Shown here piece after piece: positions 19,401-28,010 of a stretch of DNA of 64,000 nt. A model generated the notes under the pieces. The model did not search any database and was not told where the DNA came from. It saw nothing but the letters and a program-made list of their open reading frames with translations. Numbering within the stretch: the first letter of the stretch is position 1; every line of letters starts with the position of its first letter. This DNA comes from Nitrospira sp. (GTDB lineage: Bacteria > Nitrospirota > Nitrospiria > Nitrospirales > UBA8639). A program made the translations under genes and the position numbers. Location of the stretch: positions 2,180,001 to 2,244,000 of the forward strand of contig CP058931.1 in assembly GCA_024760505.1 (NCBI GenBank). Reading direction: 5' to 3'.

Positions 19401-20519
19401 CTAATACCCGGGGAAACCCGGGATAAAAGGAAGGAGAATGGAGATCGCAATCAGAATAATGATGATCCATTCAAGAATTTCCATGCGCTGATTGCCGGTT
19501 TGACCGGCCATTTTGTCATACAAATTATCCAGTGTGTTCAACTTGCGGAGTATGCTGGTATCCCAGCTTTGCAAATGAAAACGCTGGGACGTCAGCCGCG
19601 ACACTCTTGCCAGATATTGATCCCCGAATAGTTTCAGGGTGTTGGTTACCCGTTCAAAGAGAATCGCGCTATCGACTTGCATACGCGCGATTCGGCGAAG
19701 ATTGGCGTCCGATGATCCCGGCCAACGGAATCCATGCCGGCGTTCCTGTGTGAGGGCGCCATAAGCCTCATCTAGAGCCTCGTCTAACTGATGATCGAGA
19801 AATCGTCGCTCGACTAATTCTACATTGGCGAATTCTAAGACAGCCCGTACATCATCCATTTCTTGCCCGATCATCAGCGCCGCATTCCAATCAATGAGGG
19901 TTAGGTCCTGTGTTCCAAAAGCAATCTGGCTAGTGGTGGCATCGTGTATTTCCTGCTCTGATAAGGGTTGATCCTCACAACGAAGAATCTGAGAGAGTAA
20001 TGTGCCGTATTGTTGCACAAATTGCGACAGATTTAACGCGGGTTGAGTGGAAAAAATATGGAAAATCGCATAGTCTTCGACGAATTCGGATATATTCGGT
20101 TTTTCAATTGCCGGGCCTAATGTGGTCAGGAGAGACTGGACGTGGCGGAATGTGCCTTCAAGCAGTTGAGGATTTTCGTAGAGTGCTTCACTTAACGGGA
20201 GCAGGGACGCAAATGGTCCGGCCAGAGGAATCTGGTAGGTCACCATAATTGCGCCGAAGTCATAGAGCACGGTTTCGACGGTGCGAAGGGTGTGATTTGC
20301 TCCGAGGCTGATGGAATCCAGTTCTTGCGTAATGCGGAGTGGCGGAGGATGATAATCAAAGTATTCCGGTGCCGGCCGTTTCCGTTTGATTCGCCCTCGC
20401 TCTTTTGTTGCGGTAATCAGCTGTTCGGCTTCGTCGATTTGAATGGACGCACCCACGTCATAGGCAAAGACGACGATGCATCTCCCGTCTTGTATGTGAA
20501 AGGTATCCAGAACGCTCAT
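19401..20519 (-). CDS. Membrane-tail-anchored protein, possibly DUF155/RMND1-like
   Basis: About 372 residues. The N-terminal strand CIVVFAYDVGASI, a central DFGAIMVTYQI strand, a long helical part with ERRFLDHQLDEAL and LFGDQYLARVSR, and a C-terminal LEWIIIILIAISILLPFIP transmembrane tail resemble the DUF155 (RMD1/RMND1) layout: alpha/beta head, helical stalk, one TM at the end. That match is from memory of the family pattern and is moderate. The start is uncertain because neither ATG 20517-20519 nor the upstream ones has a ribosome binding site. It is on the same strand as the nuclease gene but 187 bp away. Confidence 0.7.
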   Translation of the reverse strand: MSVLDTFHIQDGRCIVVFAYDVGASIQIDEAEQLITATKERGRIKRKRPAPEYFDYHPPPLRITQELDSISLGANHTLRTVETVLYDFGAIMVTYQIPLAGPFASLLPLSEALYENPQLLEGTFRHVQSLLTTLGPAIEKPNISEFVEDYAIFHIFSTQPALNLSQFVQQYGTLLSQILRCEDQPLSEQEIHDATTSQIAFGTQDLTLIDWNAALMIGQEMDDVRAVLEFANVELVERRFLDHQLDEALDEAYGALTQERRHGFRWPGSSDANLRRIARMQVDSAILFERVTNTLKLFGDQYLARVSRLTSQRFHLQSWDTSILRKLNTLDNLYDKMAGQTGNQRMEILEWIIIILIAISILLPFIPGFPGY

Positions 20520-20706
20520 AGGCGGCATGAGGCACTTTCGATGCAATGAACTGAAGTCTGACTCCATGGGGACATATGGGTGTTATTTTCTCGTTTCAGG
20601 GCGAAAAAAATCATGGAGCCATCGGAGCCACAACCACAACCGTTCATTGTCCAAGACTTCACATGCATGGGAGAACCCAGAACCTACACGGCTCAGGTTC
20701 ATGAAT

Positions 20707-22104
20707 CTACACGTCATACATGGAATTGGGCCGTGGAACTTCCACTTCCATGCCGGGAAATTCCGTGGTCAGCCTCATGGCAAAGGCGAGCGACTGGCGT
20801 TCTTCACCATGCACCACAAAGACTTTTCGAGGAAGTGGTGTGATTGCCCGGACATAGGCGAGGAGATCATCCCGGTCCGCATGAGCGGAATATCCATTCA
20901 ACCGGACCACTTGAGCACGCCGTTGCGTCGGGACTCCAAAAATAGGCACCGTGTCCCATTCCTCCGCCAGTTTGCGTCCTAAGGTGTGCTCGGCTTGCCA
21001 TCCCACCAGGACGATCACATTGGCTTCATCCTCAATGGTATGTTTAAGATGATGCACCACGCGTCCCCCTTCACACATGCCAGAAGCGGAAATAATCACA
21101 CAGGGGCCGCTGCGGCGGTTCAGGAGCTTGCTGTCTTGAGCCGTTGAGATGAAATTGATGTATTTTGCGGCAAAGACATCGCCAGTCGAGGTAAAGGTTC
21201 GATAGGTTTCTTCGTCATAGCATTCCGGGTGTTGGCGAAAAACTTTGGTGGCTTTCAACGCGAGGGGGGAGTCGATATAAATCGGAATGGGGTCGACTTC
21301 TCCATTGTTCACGAGTTCCTTGATGCGCATGATGATTTCTTGAGTGCGGCCGACCGAAAAGGCTGGAACAACAATTTTGCTTTTGTGTTGAATCGCATGG
21401 ATCACGAGTTCTTTTGCGATCGCTTTTCGTTTGGCTTGATCGTCCTCATGCAGTCGGTCGCCATACGTCGATTCAATGATCAGCACATCACAGGAGGGAG
21501 GCGCATGAGGGTCCCGAAGGATCGGCATGTTGGTCCTCCCCAGATCTCCCGAAAACAGGACCGAGGTGGTATTGCCACGACTTTGATGCTTAACCCAGAT
21601 TCCCGCCGATCCCAGAATATGCCCGGCATCATGAAATTGCAGCTTTAGATTGGGGGCGGCAGAGGTGTTGGTCCCATATCGTACTCCTCGAAACTGATTG
21701 CCGATGATTCGAACATCCTCTATCGAATAAAAGGGTGTGACACAGGCTGGGCCCCTCCGTCGTTCTTTTTTATTCACATACCGACAGTCACTTTGCTGAA
21801 TCCTGGCGGAATCTTCCAGTAAAATTTTGGTCAAATCTGCTGTGGCCGACGTCATATGGACCGATCCGCGAAAGCCCTCCTTTGCCAGGACCGGAAGAGC
21901 CCCGGAGTGGTCGATGTGGGCATGGGATAAGCACACGGCCGTCAGGGATTTTGGATCAAAGCCGAGGTGACGATTCAGTGTGGCCGCTAGGTCTCGCCGT
22001 CCTTGAAACATACCGCAGTCCAGAAGCAGGCGGGAGGATCCCGCGTGAATGAGATGACGACTCCCCGTGACGGATCGGGCGGCTCCATGAAACGAAATCT
22101 TCAT
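20707..22104 (-). CDS. Metallo-beta-lactamase/beta-CASP RNA-processing nuclease
   Basis: A 465-residue protein with the zinc motifs of the superfamily: SHAHIDHSG (HxHxDH), a His in HDAGHILGS, and the Asp in FSGDLGR. The beta-CASP part follows: FSVGRTQEI, ISASGMCEGG and LNGYSAHADRDDL (final His). The family comprises CPSF-like exo/endonucleases acting on RNA in the cytoplasm. The start overlaps the end of the upstream LOG-family gene by four bases, so they are co-translated. The C-terminal tail is short. Confidence 0.93.
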   Translation of the reverse strand: MKISFHGAARSVTGSRHLIHAGSSRLLLDCGMFQGRRDLAATLNRHLGFDPKSLTAVCLSHAHIDHSGALPVLAKEGFRGSVHMTSATADLTKILLEDSARIQQSDCRYVNKKERRRGPACVTPFYSIEDVRIIGNQFRGVRYGTNTSAAPNLKLQFHDAGHILGSAGIWVKHQSRGNTTSVLFSGDLGRTNMPILRDPHAPPSCDVLIIESTYGDRLHEDDQAKRKAIAKELVIHAIQHKSKIVVPAFSVGRTQEIIMRIKELVNNGEVDPIPIYIDSPLALKATKVFRQHPECYDEETYRTFTSTGDVFAAKYINFISTAQDSKLLNRRSGPCVIISASGMCEGGRVVHHLKHTIEDEANVIVLVGWQAEHTLGRKLAEEWDTVPIFGVPTQRRAQVVRLNGYSAHADRDDLLAYVRAITPLPRKVFVVHGEERQSLAFAMRLTTEFPGMEVEVPRPNSMYDV

Positions 22105-22946
22105 GAGGGGGCTTCAAGTGGATGTTCGGCCATAATAATGTTCCAGGCTTCCCCTGCGGTTTCAGCATAATGAAACAATTGCAGGTCTTCACCCGCGATC
22201 AATCCATACTCCACAAATTTCTCCCAATTGATGAGATCTTCCCAAAAGGGTCGTCCGATGAGTACGACTGAGACGTCACATACTTTTCCTGTTTGAAGAA
22301 GGGTCAGGGTCTCAAATAATTCGTCCATGGTCCCGAATCCGCCGGGAAAGACCACCAAGGCTCTGGCTCGATTGAGAAAGTGCATTTTCCGAAGGGCAAA
22401 GTAACGAAATTGAAAACACAGTTCAGGTGTAATATAGGGATTGGGCAATTGCTCGTGTGGTAACGCAATATTCAGTCCAATGGATTTGGCCTTTACATCG
22501 GCTGCACCTCGATTGGCTGCCTCCATGATACCGGGACCCCCGCCGGTGATGATGACGAATTTTCGACGTCCGTCTATCTGACAACTGGAAGACACCAGGC
22601 GGCCAAACTCTCGCGCTTCCTGATAATAGGGAGAATAAGCCTTCTGGTTTTTGGCAATGGCCACGGCCCGTTTTTTTTCAGGATCGTGTGGTGAGGCGGC
22701 CAGCTCTTCTTCCGCGATCAAGAGCTTGGCTTTGGCTGCGGCCGGTTCCAGAAGCCTGGCACTGCCGAACACCACAATGGTGGATTCGATACCCTCGTCC
22801 TGTTGGATCAGTTCCGGTTTAAACCATTCCAGTTGGAGCCGGACCGCCCTGAGGTCGTCTCGCTGCAAAAAATCAAGGTCGGAGTCTGCCCGTTTGTATG
22901 CCGGAGAAGACAGAAGAGGAGGATCAGATTGTGGCAAATTGGTCAT
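22101..22946 (-). CDS. LOG-family (TIGR00730) Rossmann protein
   Basis: About 281 residues. The second half is the LOG domain: IITGGGPGIMEAANRGA and PGGFGTMDELFETLTLLQTGK, the two signature motifs of cytokinin-activating phosphoribohydrolases (the PGGxGTxxE motif binds the nucleotide phosphate and holds the catalytic Glu). Residues 45-110 form an unusual N-terminal extension with an alanine-rich helix. The reaction would be release of a base from a nucleoside 5'-monophosphate. A TTG start four codons upstream is possible. It overlaps the nuclease gene by 4 bp. Confidence 0.88.
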   Translation of the reverse strand: MTNLPQSDPPLLSSPAYKRADSDLDFLQRDDLRAVRLQLEWFKPELIQQDEGIESTIVVFGSARLLEPAAAKAKLLIAEEELAASPHDPEKKRAVAIAKNQKAYSPYYQEAREFGRLVSSSCQIDGRRKFVIITGGGPGIMEAANRGAADVKAKSIGLNIALPHEQLPNPYITPELCFQFRYFALRKMHFLNRARALVVFPGGFGTMDELFETLTLLQTGKVCDVSVVLIGRPFWEDLINWEKFVEYGLIAGEDLQLFHYAETAGEAWNIIMAEHPLEAPS

Positions 22947-23162
22947 AGGCAGATACAATTTTCACAAAGAGGGCAGTGAGAAGATTATAAAGACCCAGGA
23001 AGTAATTTGAAACTGCTGAAGATGCATACGGGGGCATATTCTTTCCTGAGAGACGTGAAGGGACACTCATACTCCAGAAATAATCAAGTCTACTGAGCGA
23101 AGGGGTTGGTTGAATATCAGAAATCCGGTATAGTCCAGGTTCGGATCGTACCGGAGTGAACG

Positions 23163-23888
23163 ATGAAGGCACCCACTTCTTTAGCCATTCCCGAATGTAC
23201 AGCCTGCCCCTATCGGGAATCTTCCGATATCTGCCAACTCGTCCCTTCCGTGGACGAACCCTTCGGGCTCATTAAACGCAGGGCCATGTATCAGGCTGGC
23301 CAATTTGTGTTCTATGAAGGACATGTGGCTCTGGGGCTATACATTCTCTGCCAGGGGCGGGTGAAATTGACCCGGCTCAATCGCAAGGGACAACAGCGGT
23401 TGGTGGGTATTTTGGATTCAGGCCAACTTCTGGAAAAACAGGCCTTTCAAGAGCAACCGGTCCATCAGGTCACGTGTGAAGCCTTGGAGCCTTCGCAAAT
23501 TTGTCTATTGGATCGCACGAGTTTTCTCTCGTTTCTGAAAGAACATGGTGAGTTGGCGGTCAAACTCGTTCAGGTGCTCAGTAAAGAAATGACGGCTGTG
23601 TTGAATGCGGCTGATCAATTTGCGTTCACTCCGGCACGGGAGCGATTAGCCAGACTCTTATTAGAGTTGGGCGATCGATTCGGGAAACACGATGAGACAG
23701 GGGTTCGCATTACCCTCAAACTCAAACGGGAAGATCTTGCGCAAATGACGGCAGTCACCGTAGAGACCGTAGTCCGGCTTCTTCATGATTTCCAGGAAGA
23801 TCACCTCATAATGGTGCATGGACGGGAATTGATGATTATAAATGTCGATCGCTTGACGAAAATTGCCGGTATGAAACTCTTTCGTTGA
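23163..23888 (+). CDS. FNR/CRP-family transcription regulator with cysteine cluster
   Basis: A 241-residue protein with a cyclic-nucleotide-type beta-roll (about 30-140), a long dimer helix and a C-terminal winged helix (about 165-240) with recognition helix VTVETVVRLL, close to the FNR ExxSR type but with Val for Ser. The N-terminus has Cys12, Cys15 and Cys24 (C-x2-C-x8-C), and Cys114 in SQICLLDRTSF lines up with the essential Cys122 of E. coli FNR (SMVCEIPF). This suggests an Fe-S-based oxygen or NO sensor, with an N-terminal spacing different from FNR (x5). CCGGAG precedes the ATG. It is the only gene on its strand locally; a hairpin terminator follows. Confidence 0.88.
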   Translation: MKAPTSLAIPECTACPYRESSDICQLVPSVDEPFGLIKRRAMYQAGQFVFYEGHVALGLYILCQGRVKLTRLNRKGQQRLVGILDSGQLLEKQAFQEQPVHQVTCEALEPSQICLLDRTSFLSFLKEHGELAVKLVQVLSKEMTAVLNAADQFAFTPARERLARLLLELGDRFGKHDETGVRITLKLKREDLAQMTAVTVETVVRLLHDFQEDHLIMVHGRELMIINVDRLTKIAGMKLFR

Positions 23889-23905
23889 GGTATTCCTCCT
23901 CAACG
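23883..23905 (+). terminator. Terminator of FNR-like gene
   Basis: An 8-base stem CGTTGAGG / CCTCAACG with a 7-base loop includes the stop codon and is followed by a pyrimidine-rich run (CTTCCTCTCTTTTCT). Intrinsic termination is plausible. Confidence 0.6.
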
Positions 23906-24229
23906 CTTCCTCTCTTTTCTATCGTTTTTCCCCTTTCCTCCTAAGCACTGACTCTCCTCGGTTTTCTTTAACCTCGCCCCGACTCTCATGCACTCCCTTC
24001 CCGTCTTCTGCGTGGTCTCCCCGTCTTTAGGCCATTCGGCCTATTCAAAAGATTGATAAATATCTGATTGGCCATTGTTTTCGAACAAGGTTCTGCTTTC
24101 GGGAATCCTATACCCTACGGCCTGTTCAATAGTTTTCCCAAAATTCACTAAAGATGAGGGATGCAGAGGTGACTCACAAGTCGAGGAACGGGTCGAAGTT
24201 CTACCACAATTCTTGAATGGGGAGGAGAC
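23906..24229. other. 324 bp intergenic region upstream of an outer-membrane protein
   Basis: It contains the presumed promoter of the gene at 24230. No coding frame or repeat of note is visible. Confidence 0.4.
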
Positions 24230-24994
24230 ATGATGAGCAGAAGCCGGTTGGTGGCACAATTGGGCCTATTGGTTTGGTTGGTGGGGAGTATGTTGTGGGC
24301 AATACCGGAAGTGAGTCTCGCCCAGGGGTTAAGCGTGGACGAAAGGCTGAAGCGTTTGGAGCAGAAAACGCTCTCCCAATCCCCAGGTGCTAAACAAGAA
24401 ACCGGGAACATGGTGTTTTTCCGTGGAGGCTGGGCAGGGTTAGTGAATGATCGTTCCAATGAAGTAGAGACCGATGTTTTTGGACTGAGTGGGTCCAATG
24501 ATAGTAATAACGGCTATTATGTCGGCGCTGGACTGGATCTGGTTCTCACGCGAGATATTTGGGATTTGTTTCCTGGAACCTGGGTGTTGGGGGAAATCGG
24601 GGTGGAATATAAACGGTTTAATTCCAAAAACGTGACGCAGGCGGTTCCCAGCACCTGTGCCCTCGCAGGAGTCCCGACTTGCTCGGTCGAAACTAATAAA
24701 AAGGTGCAAATTACGATGTTGACGGTGAATGTGGCACCGAAAATCATGTTTATGGAAGGCAGCCGATTCCGTCCCTGGGTCATTCCGGTAGGGCTGGATT
24801 TTCATGTCATCAGTCCTCCCTCAAATGATACGACCGTCCTGGATATCGGTGTCCAGTTCGCAGTCGGGGCGCAGTATCGAATTTGGAAAGCCATTCATCT
24901 TGGAGTGGACGGCCGATTTCATCTCGCTACCGGCCAAACAGATACGACGAATAATTTCGGCACCGCCGGTGCGTATGTCGGCATCGCGTTTTAA
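24230..24994 (+). CDS. Outer-membrane beta-barrel protein
   Basis: A 254-residue protein with a signal peptide (residues 1-31, ending SLAQG), a short coiled-coil-like segment (DERLKRLEQKTLSQ) as often seen in periplasm-proximal parts of porins, and about ten predicted beta strands of alternating hydrophobicity ending TAGAYVGIAF with C-terminal Phe. Two Cys (TCALAGVPTC) in a loop may form a disulfide. The size fits a small OmpA/OmpW-like 8-10-strand barrel. GGGGAGGAG precedes the ATG. Ligand unknown. Confidence 0.8.
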   Translation: MMSRSRLVAQLGLLVWLVGSMLWAIPEVSLAQGLSVDERLKRLEQKTLSQSPGAKQETGNMVFFRGGWAGLVNDRSNEVETDVFGLSGSNDSNNGYYVGAGLDLVLTRDIWDLFPGTWVLGEIGVEYKRFNSKNVTQAVPSTCALAGVPTCSVETNKKVQITMLTVNVAPKIMFMEGSRFRPWVIPVGLDFHVISPPSNDTTVLDIGVQFAVGAQYRIWKAIHLGVDGRFHLATGQTDTTNNFGTAGAYVGIAF

Positions 24995-25201
24995 TTCTCG
25001 GTCAGGGAATCATGGGAAGCGGCGGAGATGAGATTGCGATCGGACCTGGTTGGCCCAAGAGAAATTGGAGAGGGAAATTCTGCCGTCTATAAAAGCAGCA
25101 GCAATTTGGACATCGTTGGGTCCGTCATCATCCGATCATCCGGCTTCAACTATCGGGAGAGGCTGTTTCGTGTATTCGCCTGTCTGAAGTGGTTGCTACG
25201 T

Positions 25202-25218
25202 ATGGTAAATTTTACCAT
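25202..25218. promoter_or_regulatory. Perfect 17-base palindrome upstream of copD-like gene
   Basis: ATGGTAAA-T-TTTACCAT lies about 80 bases before the CopD-like start, in an otherwise gene-free 304 bp gap. Size and symmetry fit a dimeric repressor site. I do not recognise the family. Confidence 0.45.
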
Positions 25219-25298
25219 TCACTCGAAATGGTCCTTTTTACGAGATCGGATACATTTTTATCTGGTGAGGACACAGTAATCCCGCTACAATCCCAGGG

Positions 25299-25784
25299 GT
25301 GAATTTTTTATACATTATTCTGGTCTGGATCCATCTGATTGCCGCAACCTTCTGGGTTGGAGGGATGCTGTTCCTCTCCCTTGTCGCAGTGCCCCTCATG
25401 AGACAGGACTCCGACCCTCTTGCCGCTCAACGCGGATTTATAAGCCTTGCTCGTCGATTCAGAACGCTCGTATGGAGCGCCCTATTCATTCTGCTGGTAA
25501 CGGGGTCGGTCCTACTTGGAAATGTCATCAATTTCCGGGCTCCCCTTTCCTCCTGGCCACCTGTCGTCCTCACGAAACTCATGCTGGTGTTTCTGTTAGC
25601 GTTGGTTTCCTTTAGTCACGATCGGATAATGGGACAAAAAGTGCGTACCTTGAAGAACAAGGCTGCTTCAGAATTATCGGCTGGTGAAAAGCTCCTGCTC
25701 CGCTTATCCCCCCTGCTTGGCCGACTGACCCTGTTGTTAGGGTTGGGAGTGCTTTTGTCTGCCGTCATCATGGTGAGATCCTGA
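25299..25784 (+). CDS. CopD-family four-helix membrane protein
   Basis: A 161-residue integral membrane protein with four TM helices (about 3-25, 48-70, 80-102, 137-158). The first helix contains HLIAATFWVGGMLF, with the His typical of the CopD/DUF4149-like domain, and a second conserved His is in SFSHDRIMG. Members are linked to copper uptake or haem/redox handling in the inner membrane. The start is GTG at 25299, and the ribosome binding site is weak. A 17-base palindrome upstream may be its operator. A repeat element begins just past the stop. Confidence 0.82.
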   Translation: MNFLYIILVWIHLIAATFWVGGMLFLSLVAVPLMRQDSDPLAAQRGFISLARRFRTLVWSALFILLVTGSVLLGNVINFRAPLSSWPPVVLTKLMLVFLLALVSFSHDRIMGQKVRTLKNKAASELSAGEKLLLRLSPLLGRLTLLLGLGVLLSAVIMVRS

Positions 25785-25792
25785 TGGGGTCT

Positions 25793-25902
25793 GTTGAAAA
25801 AAGCCGCCAGCGGCGTTCTCGCCATTTTTCCGTGCTCACGTACTACGCGTACGCTCCGCGCGTAAAAACGGCTGCGGCCTTGCTGGACGGACTTTTTTGA
25901 AC
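25793..25902. repeat. REP/MITE-like dispersed palindromic element
   Basis: A 110 bp element has imperfect terminal inverted repeats: GTTGAAAAAAGCCGCCAGC at the left and GCTGGACGGACTTTTTTGAAC at the right, matching 16 or so positions when complemented. A further stem (CGTAC-TACGC-GTACG) lies at the centre. It starts 9 bases after the copD-like stop. I recall similar elements as highly repeated intergenic sequences in Nitrospira genomes. Only one copy is seen here, and no transposase is near. It could also end transcription from either side. Confidence 0.65.
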
Positions 25903-26009
25903 CGACCCGGAGCTTTTGATGAGTAATCTAATCCTGGGCAAATTTGCCCTTGAAAATCTTTATTATTCAACACTCCCTGAGGATAACAATCTGAAATCCG
26001 GGATGGAAT

Positions 26010-26044
26010 AAAAAAAAGGGAGAGGCCTTGTGGACCTCTCCCTT
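26010..26044 (-). terminator. Intrinsic terminator of RRM protein gene
   Basis: On the minus strand, a 10-base stem AAGGGAGAGG / CCTCTCCCTT with a 9-base loop is followed directly by a run of seven or more T. This is a strong Rho-independent terminator, 25 bases after the stop codon of the RNA-binding protein gene. Confidence 0.9.
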
Positions 26045-26068
26045 ATTATCAGACGTATAGAGTGATCG

Positions 26069-26413
26069 TTAGAATCGGCTGCGCCGCTTTCCTCCAAAAT
26101 CTCCTCCGCCTCCGCCACTGCCACCGAATCCACCACGGCCGCCTCCGCCGCCACCGGTTCGTGGAGCTTGGGGTTTGGCCTCGTTTACCGTCAATGTGCG
26201 GCCACCAAACTCCGTAGAGTTCAAGGCTGCAATTGCGGCTTGTGCTTCCTCTCCGGTAGACATCTCAACAAATCCGAATCCGCGCGATTGGCCGGTGAAC
26301 TTGTCGCTAATGACGTTAGCTGATTCGACGGTGCCGTGTGCCGAAAACAGGTCGGTTAATTCTGCTTGAGTCGCTGAATACGGCAACCCACCTACATACA
26401 ATTTTGAACCCAT
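26069..26413 (-). CDS. RRM RNA-binding protein with glycine-rich tail
   Basis: A 114-residue protein with one RRM domain (residues 3-80) bearing RNP2 (LYVGGL) and RNP1 (RGFGFVEM), then a Gly-rich C-terminus with RGG-like repeats ending GKRRSRF. These small proteins act as RNA chaperones in cyanobacteria, Nitrospirota and others, commonly in cold or stress responses. AAAGGAGG lies before the ATG, and a strong terminator follows, so it is a monocistronic unit. Confidence 0.95.
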   Translation of the reverse strand: MGSKLYVGGLPYSATQAELTDLFSAHGTVESANVISDKFTGQSRGFGFVEMSTGEEAQAAIAALNSTEFGGRTLTVNEAKPQAPRTGGGGGGRGGFGGSGGGGGDFGGKRRSRF

Positions 26414-26713
26414 GGGGTTCCTCCTTTTAAAAAGATGATATTGTCTGATGCTCGAGAAGGGTAAAACATTTGGAAGGGGTAGGCCACGGACGCTGTTTCC
26501 ACGCCACTCAGGTCAGACACTTCCGAGTTATTCTCTCGGGCTAAACAACACCGGTTACGGGCTTGAGTGATTGAACTCTCAAAGCTAAGCCCAGGGCGAT
26601 GAGTTAAAAAATCGTAGCACACAATGGAAGTAAAAGATAGTAGCGAAAAAATGACATTTCCAATGGATAGATCCGATGGTGCTATCCGGAATGGACCGCA
26701 TAACCGGAGTGCT
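26414..26713. other. 300 bp intergenic region
   Basis: The region contains the promoter side of the RRM gene and the 3' end of the efflux operon. A weak stem GGATAG/CTATCC at 26665-26687 followed on the minus strand by a T run may terminate the efflux operon. No gene is visible. Confidence 0.4.
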
Positions 26714-27976
26714 TCACGGTTGTACGGTTCCGCCGGTGACGCGTTCCAGTTCGGTCAGGGCAATCGAGAGATCGTATTTGGCCTGCGCATAGTCTATCTG
26801 TGTTTGCCGCAAGACCCGTTGGGCATCCAGCACATCCAGCAGACTGGCCTCCCCGTATTTAAAGCTGACTTGGGCGATGCGTAGCGCCTCTTGTGCCTGC
26901 TTGAGCAGCCCTTTTTCGTATGTGGCAATTTGTGCGGCCGCGGCTTGAGAAAGTTGAATCTGCTGGGCGATGCCTTTGAGAAGTTCCTGCTTGGCCCGAA
27001 GGAGGCTCGCTTCCCGTTGCCGCAAGGTGCCTTTGGCCTGGGCAATGTCCCCCTGGTGTTGATTCCACAAGGGGAAAGGAATGGAAACCGCAGCGATATA
27101 GGCTTCTCGCCCTGCGTCTCGTTGGTACCCTCCACTCAGCGTCACATCGGGCACGCGAGCTTGTTGCTCCTGACGGTGGGTGTGCTGCGCTTGTACGATG
27201 AGTTTTTTCCATTTGGTAATGATGGGATGGTTCGCTAACGACTGCTCCAAAAGTGTCTCAAGGGTTAAGGCTCCACCCCAGGCGGCAAAATCGCCTTGAA
27301 TGGAGAATTCAAGCCCCAACGCCCCGGCGGTGAGGCTATTGAGTGAGGCTTGGATGGACTGGACGACACCCCTGATCCGGGCGACCTCTTTTTGAACTTT
27401 CATGCCCTCAACCTTGATTTTCACGGCATCAAAAGGGGGCGCTTCACCGGCGTCAACCCGACGAATCACGGCCTTTCGGACTTCTTCCATCGTCTGAACA
27501 TTTTGGATAGCCGTTTCCGTTTGGCGTTCGGCAAATAAGAGGTCATAGAAAGCCTGTTTGGTGGCCGCAATTAAATTCAGTTTGGCTTCTTCTTTTGAGG
27601 CCAGGGCACCGTCCAATCCTGCCTGGGCTGCCTGTTGGCGTGCCGCCCGTTTTCCCGGCCATTCTACGGGCTGATAAAGGGTGACATACCGTTCGGTGAG
27701 AGAGATGCCGGTAGGATCTCTGACGGTTCCCCGGCCACTCTGAATGTAAACCGTGGGATTAGGATAGGCGGAGGCAGAGATTTTGTTCCCTTCCTTTTGT
27801 TCGATGACACCCTCGCTTTCCGCCATGAGGGGATTTTTCTCTAAGGCTATGGCCAGAATATCGTGCAGACTATAGGTCGGGACCGCGGTCTGTGGTGTTG
27901 TGCCAGTAGCTGCCAACACAGGTTGCCAGCAGAGACCATACAGAATGATGAGCCAAAGGATCTGTTTAAACCACAT
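26714..27976 (-). CDS. TolC-family outer-membrane channel of heavy-metal efflux (CzcC type)
   Basis: About 420 residues. A signal peptide ends near PVLAA. Two outer-membrane efflux domains (helical repeats) follow; YSLHDILAIALEKNPLMAES is the usual entrance, and LLDVLDAQRVLRQTQIDYAQA the typical C-terminal repeat. It is the outer-membrane channel of the tripartite pump encoded with CzcB- and CzcA-like genes upstream. ATG 27974-27976 is preferred: GAAGGGAAC lies upstream of it, and it avoids the overlap with the RND gene that a longer frame (to 28084) would give. It is the last gene of the operon. Confidence 0.92.
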   Translation of the reverse strand: MWFKQILWLIILYGLCWQPVLAATGTTPQTAVPTYSLHDILAIALEKNPLMAESEGVIEQKEGNKISASAYPNPTVYIQSGRGTVRDPTGISLTERYVTLYQPVEWPGKRAARQQAAQAGLDGALASKEEAKLNLIAATKQAFYDLLFAERQTETAIQNVQTMEEVRKAVIRRVDAGEAPPFDAVKIKVEGMKVQKEVARIRGVVQSIQASLNSLTAGALGLEFSIQGDFAAWGGALTLETLLEQSLANHPIITKWKKLIVQAQHTHRQEQQARVPDVTLSGGYQRDAGREAYIAAVSIPFPLWNQHQGDIAQAKGTLRQREASLLRAKQELLKGIAQQIQLSQAAAAQIATYEKGLLKQAQEALRIAQVSFKYGEASLLDVLDAQRVLRQTQIDYAQAKYDLSIALTELERVTGGTVQP

Positions 27977-28010
27977 GACATGTTCCCTTCTTGTGACAAG
28001 GCCATCTTTC

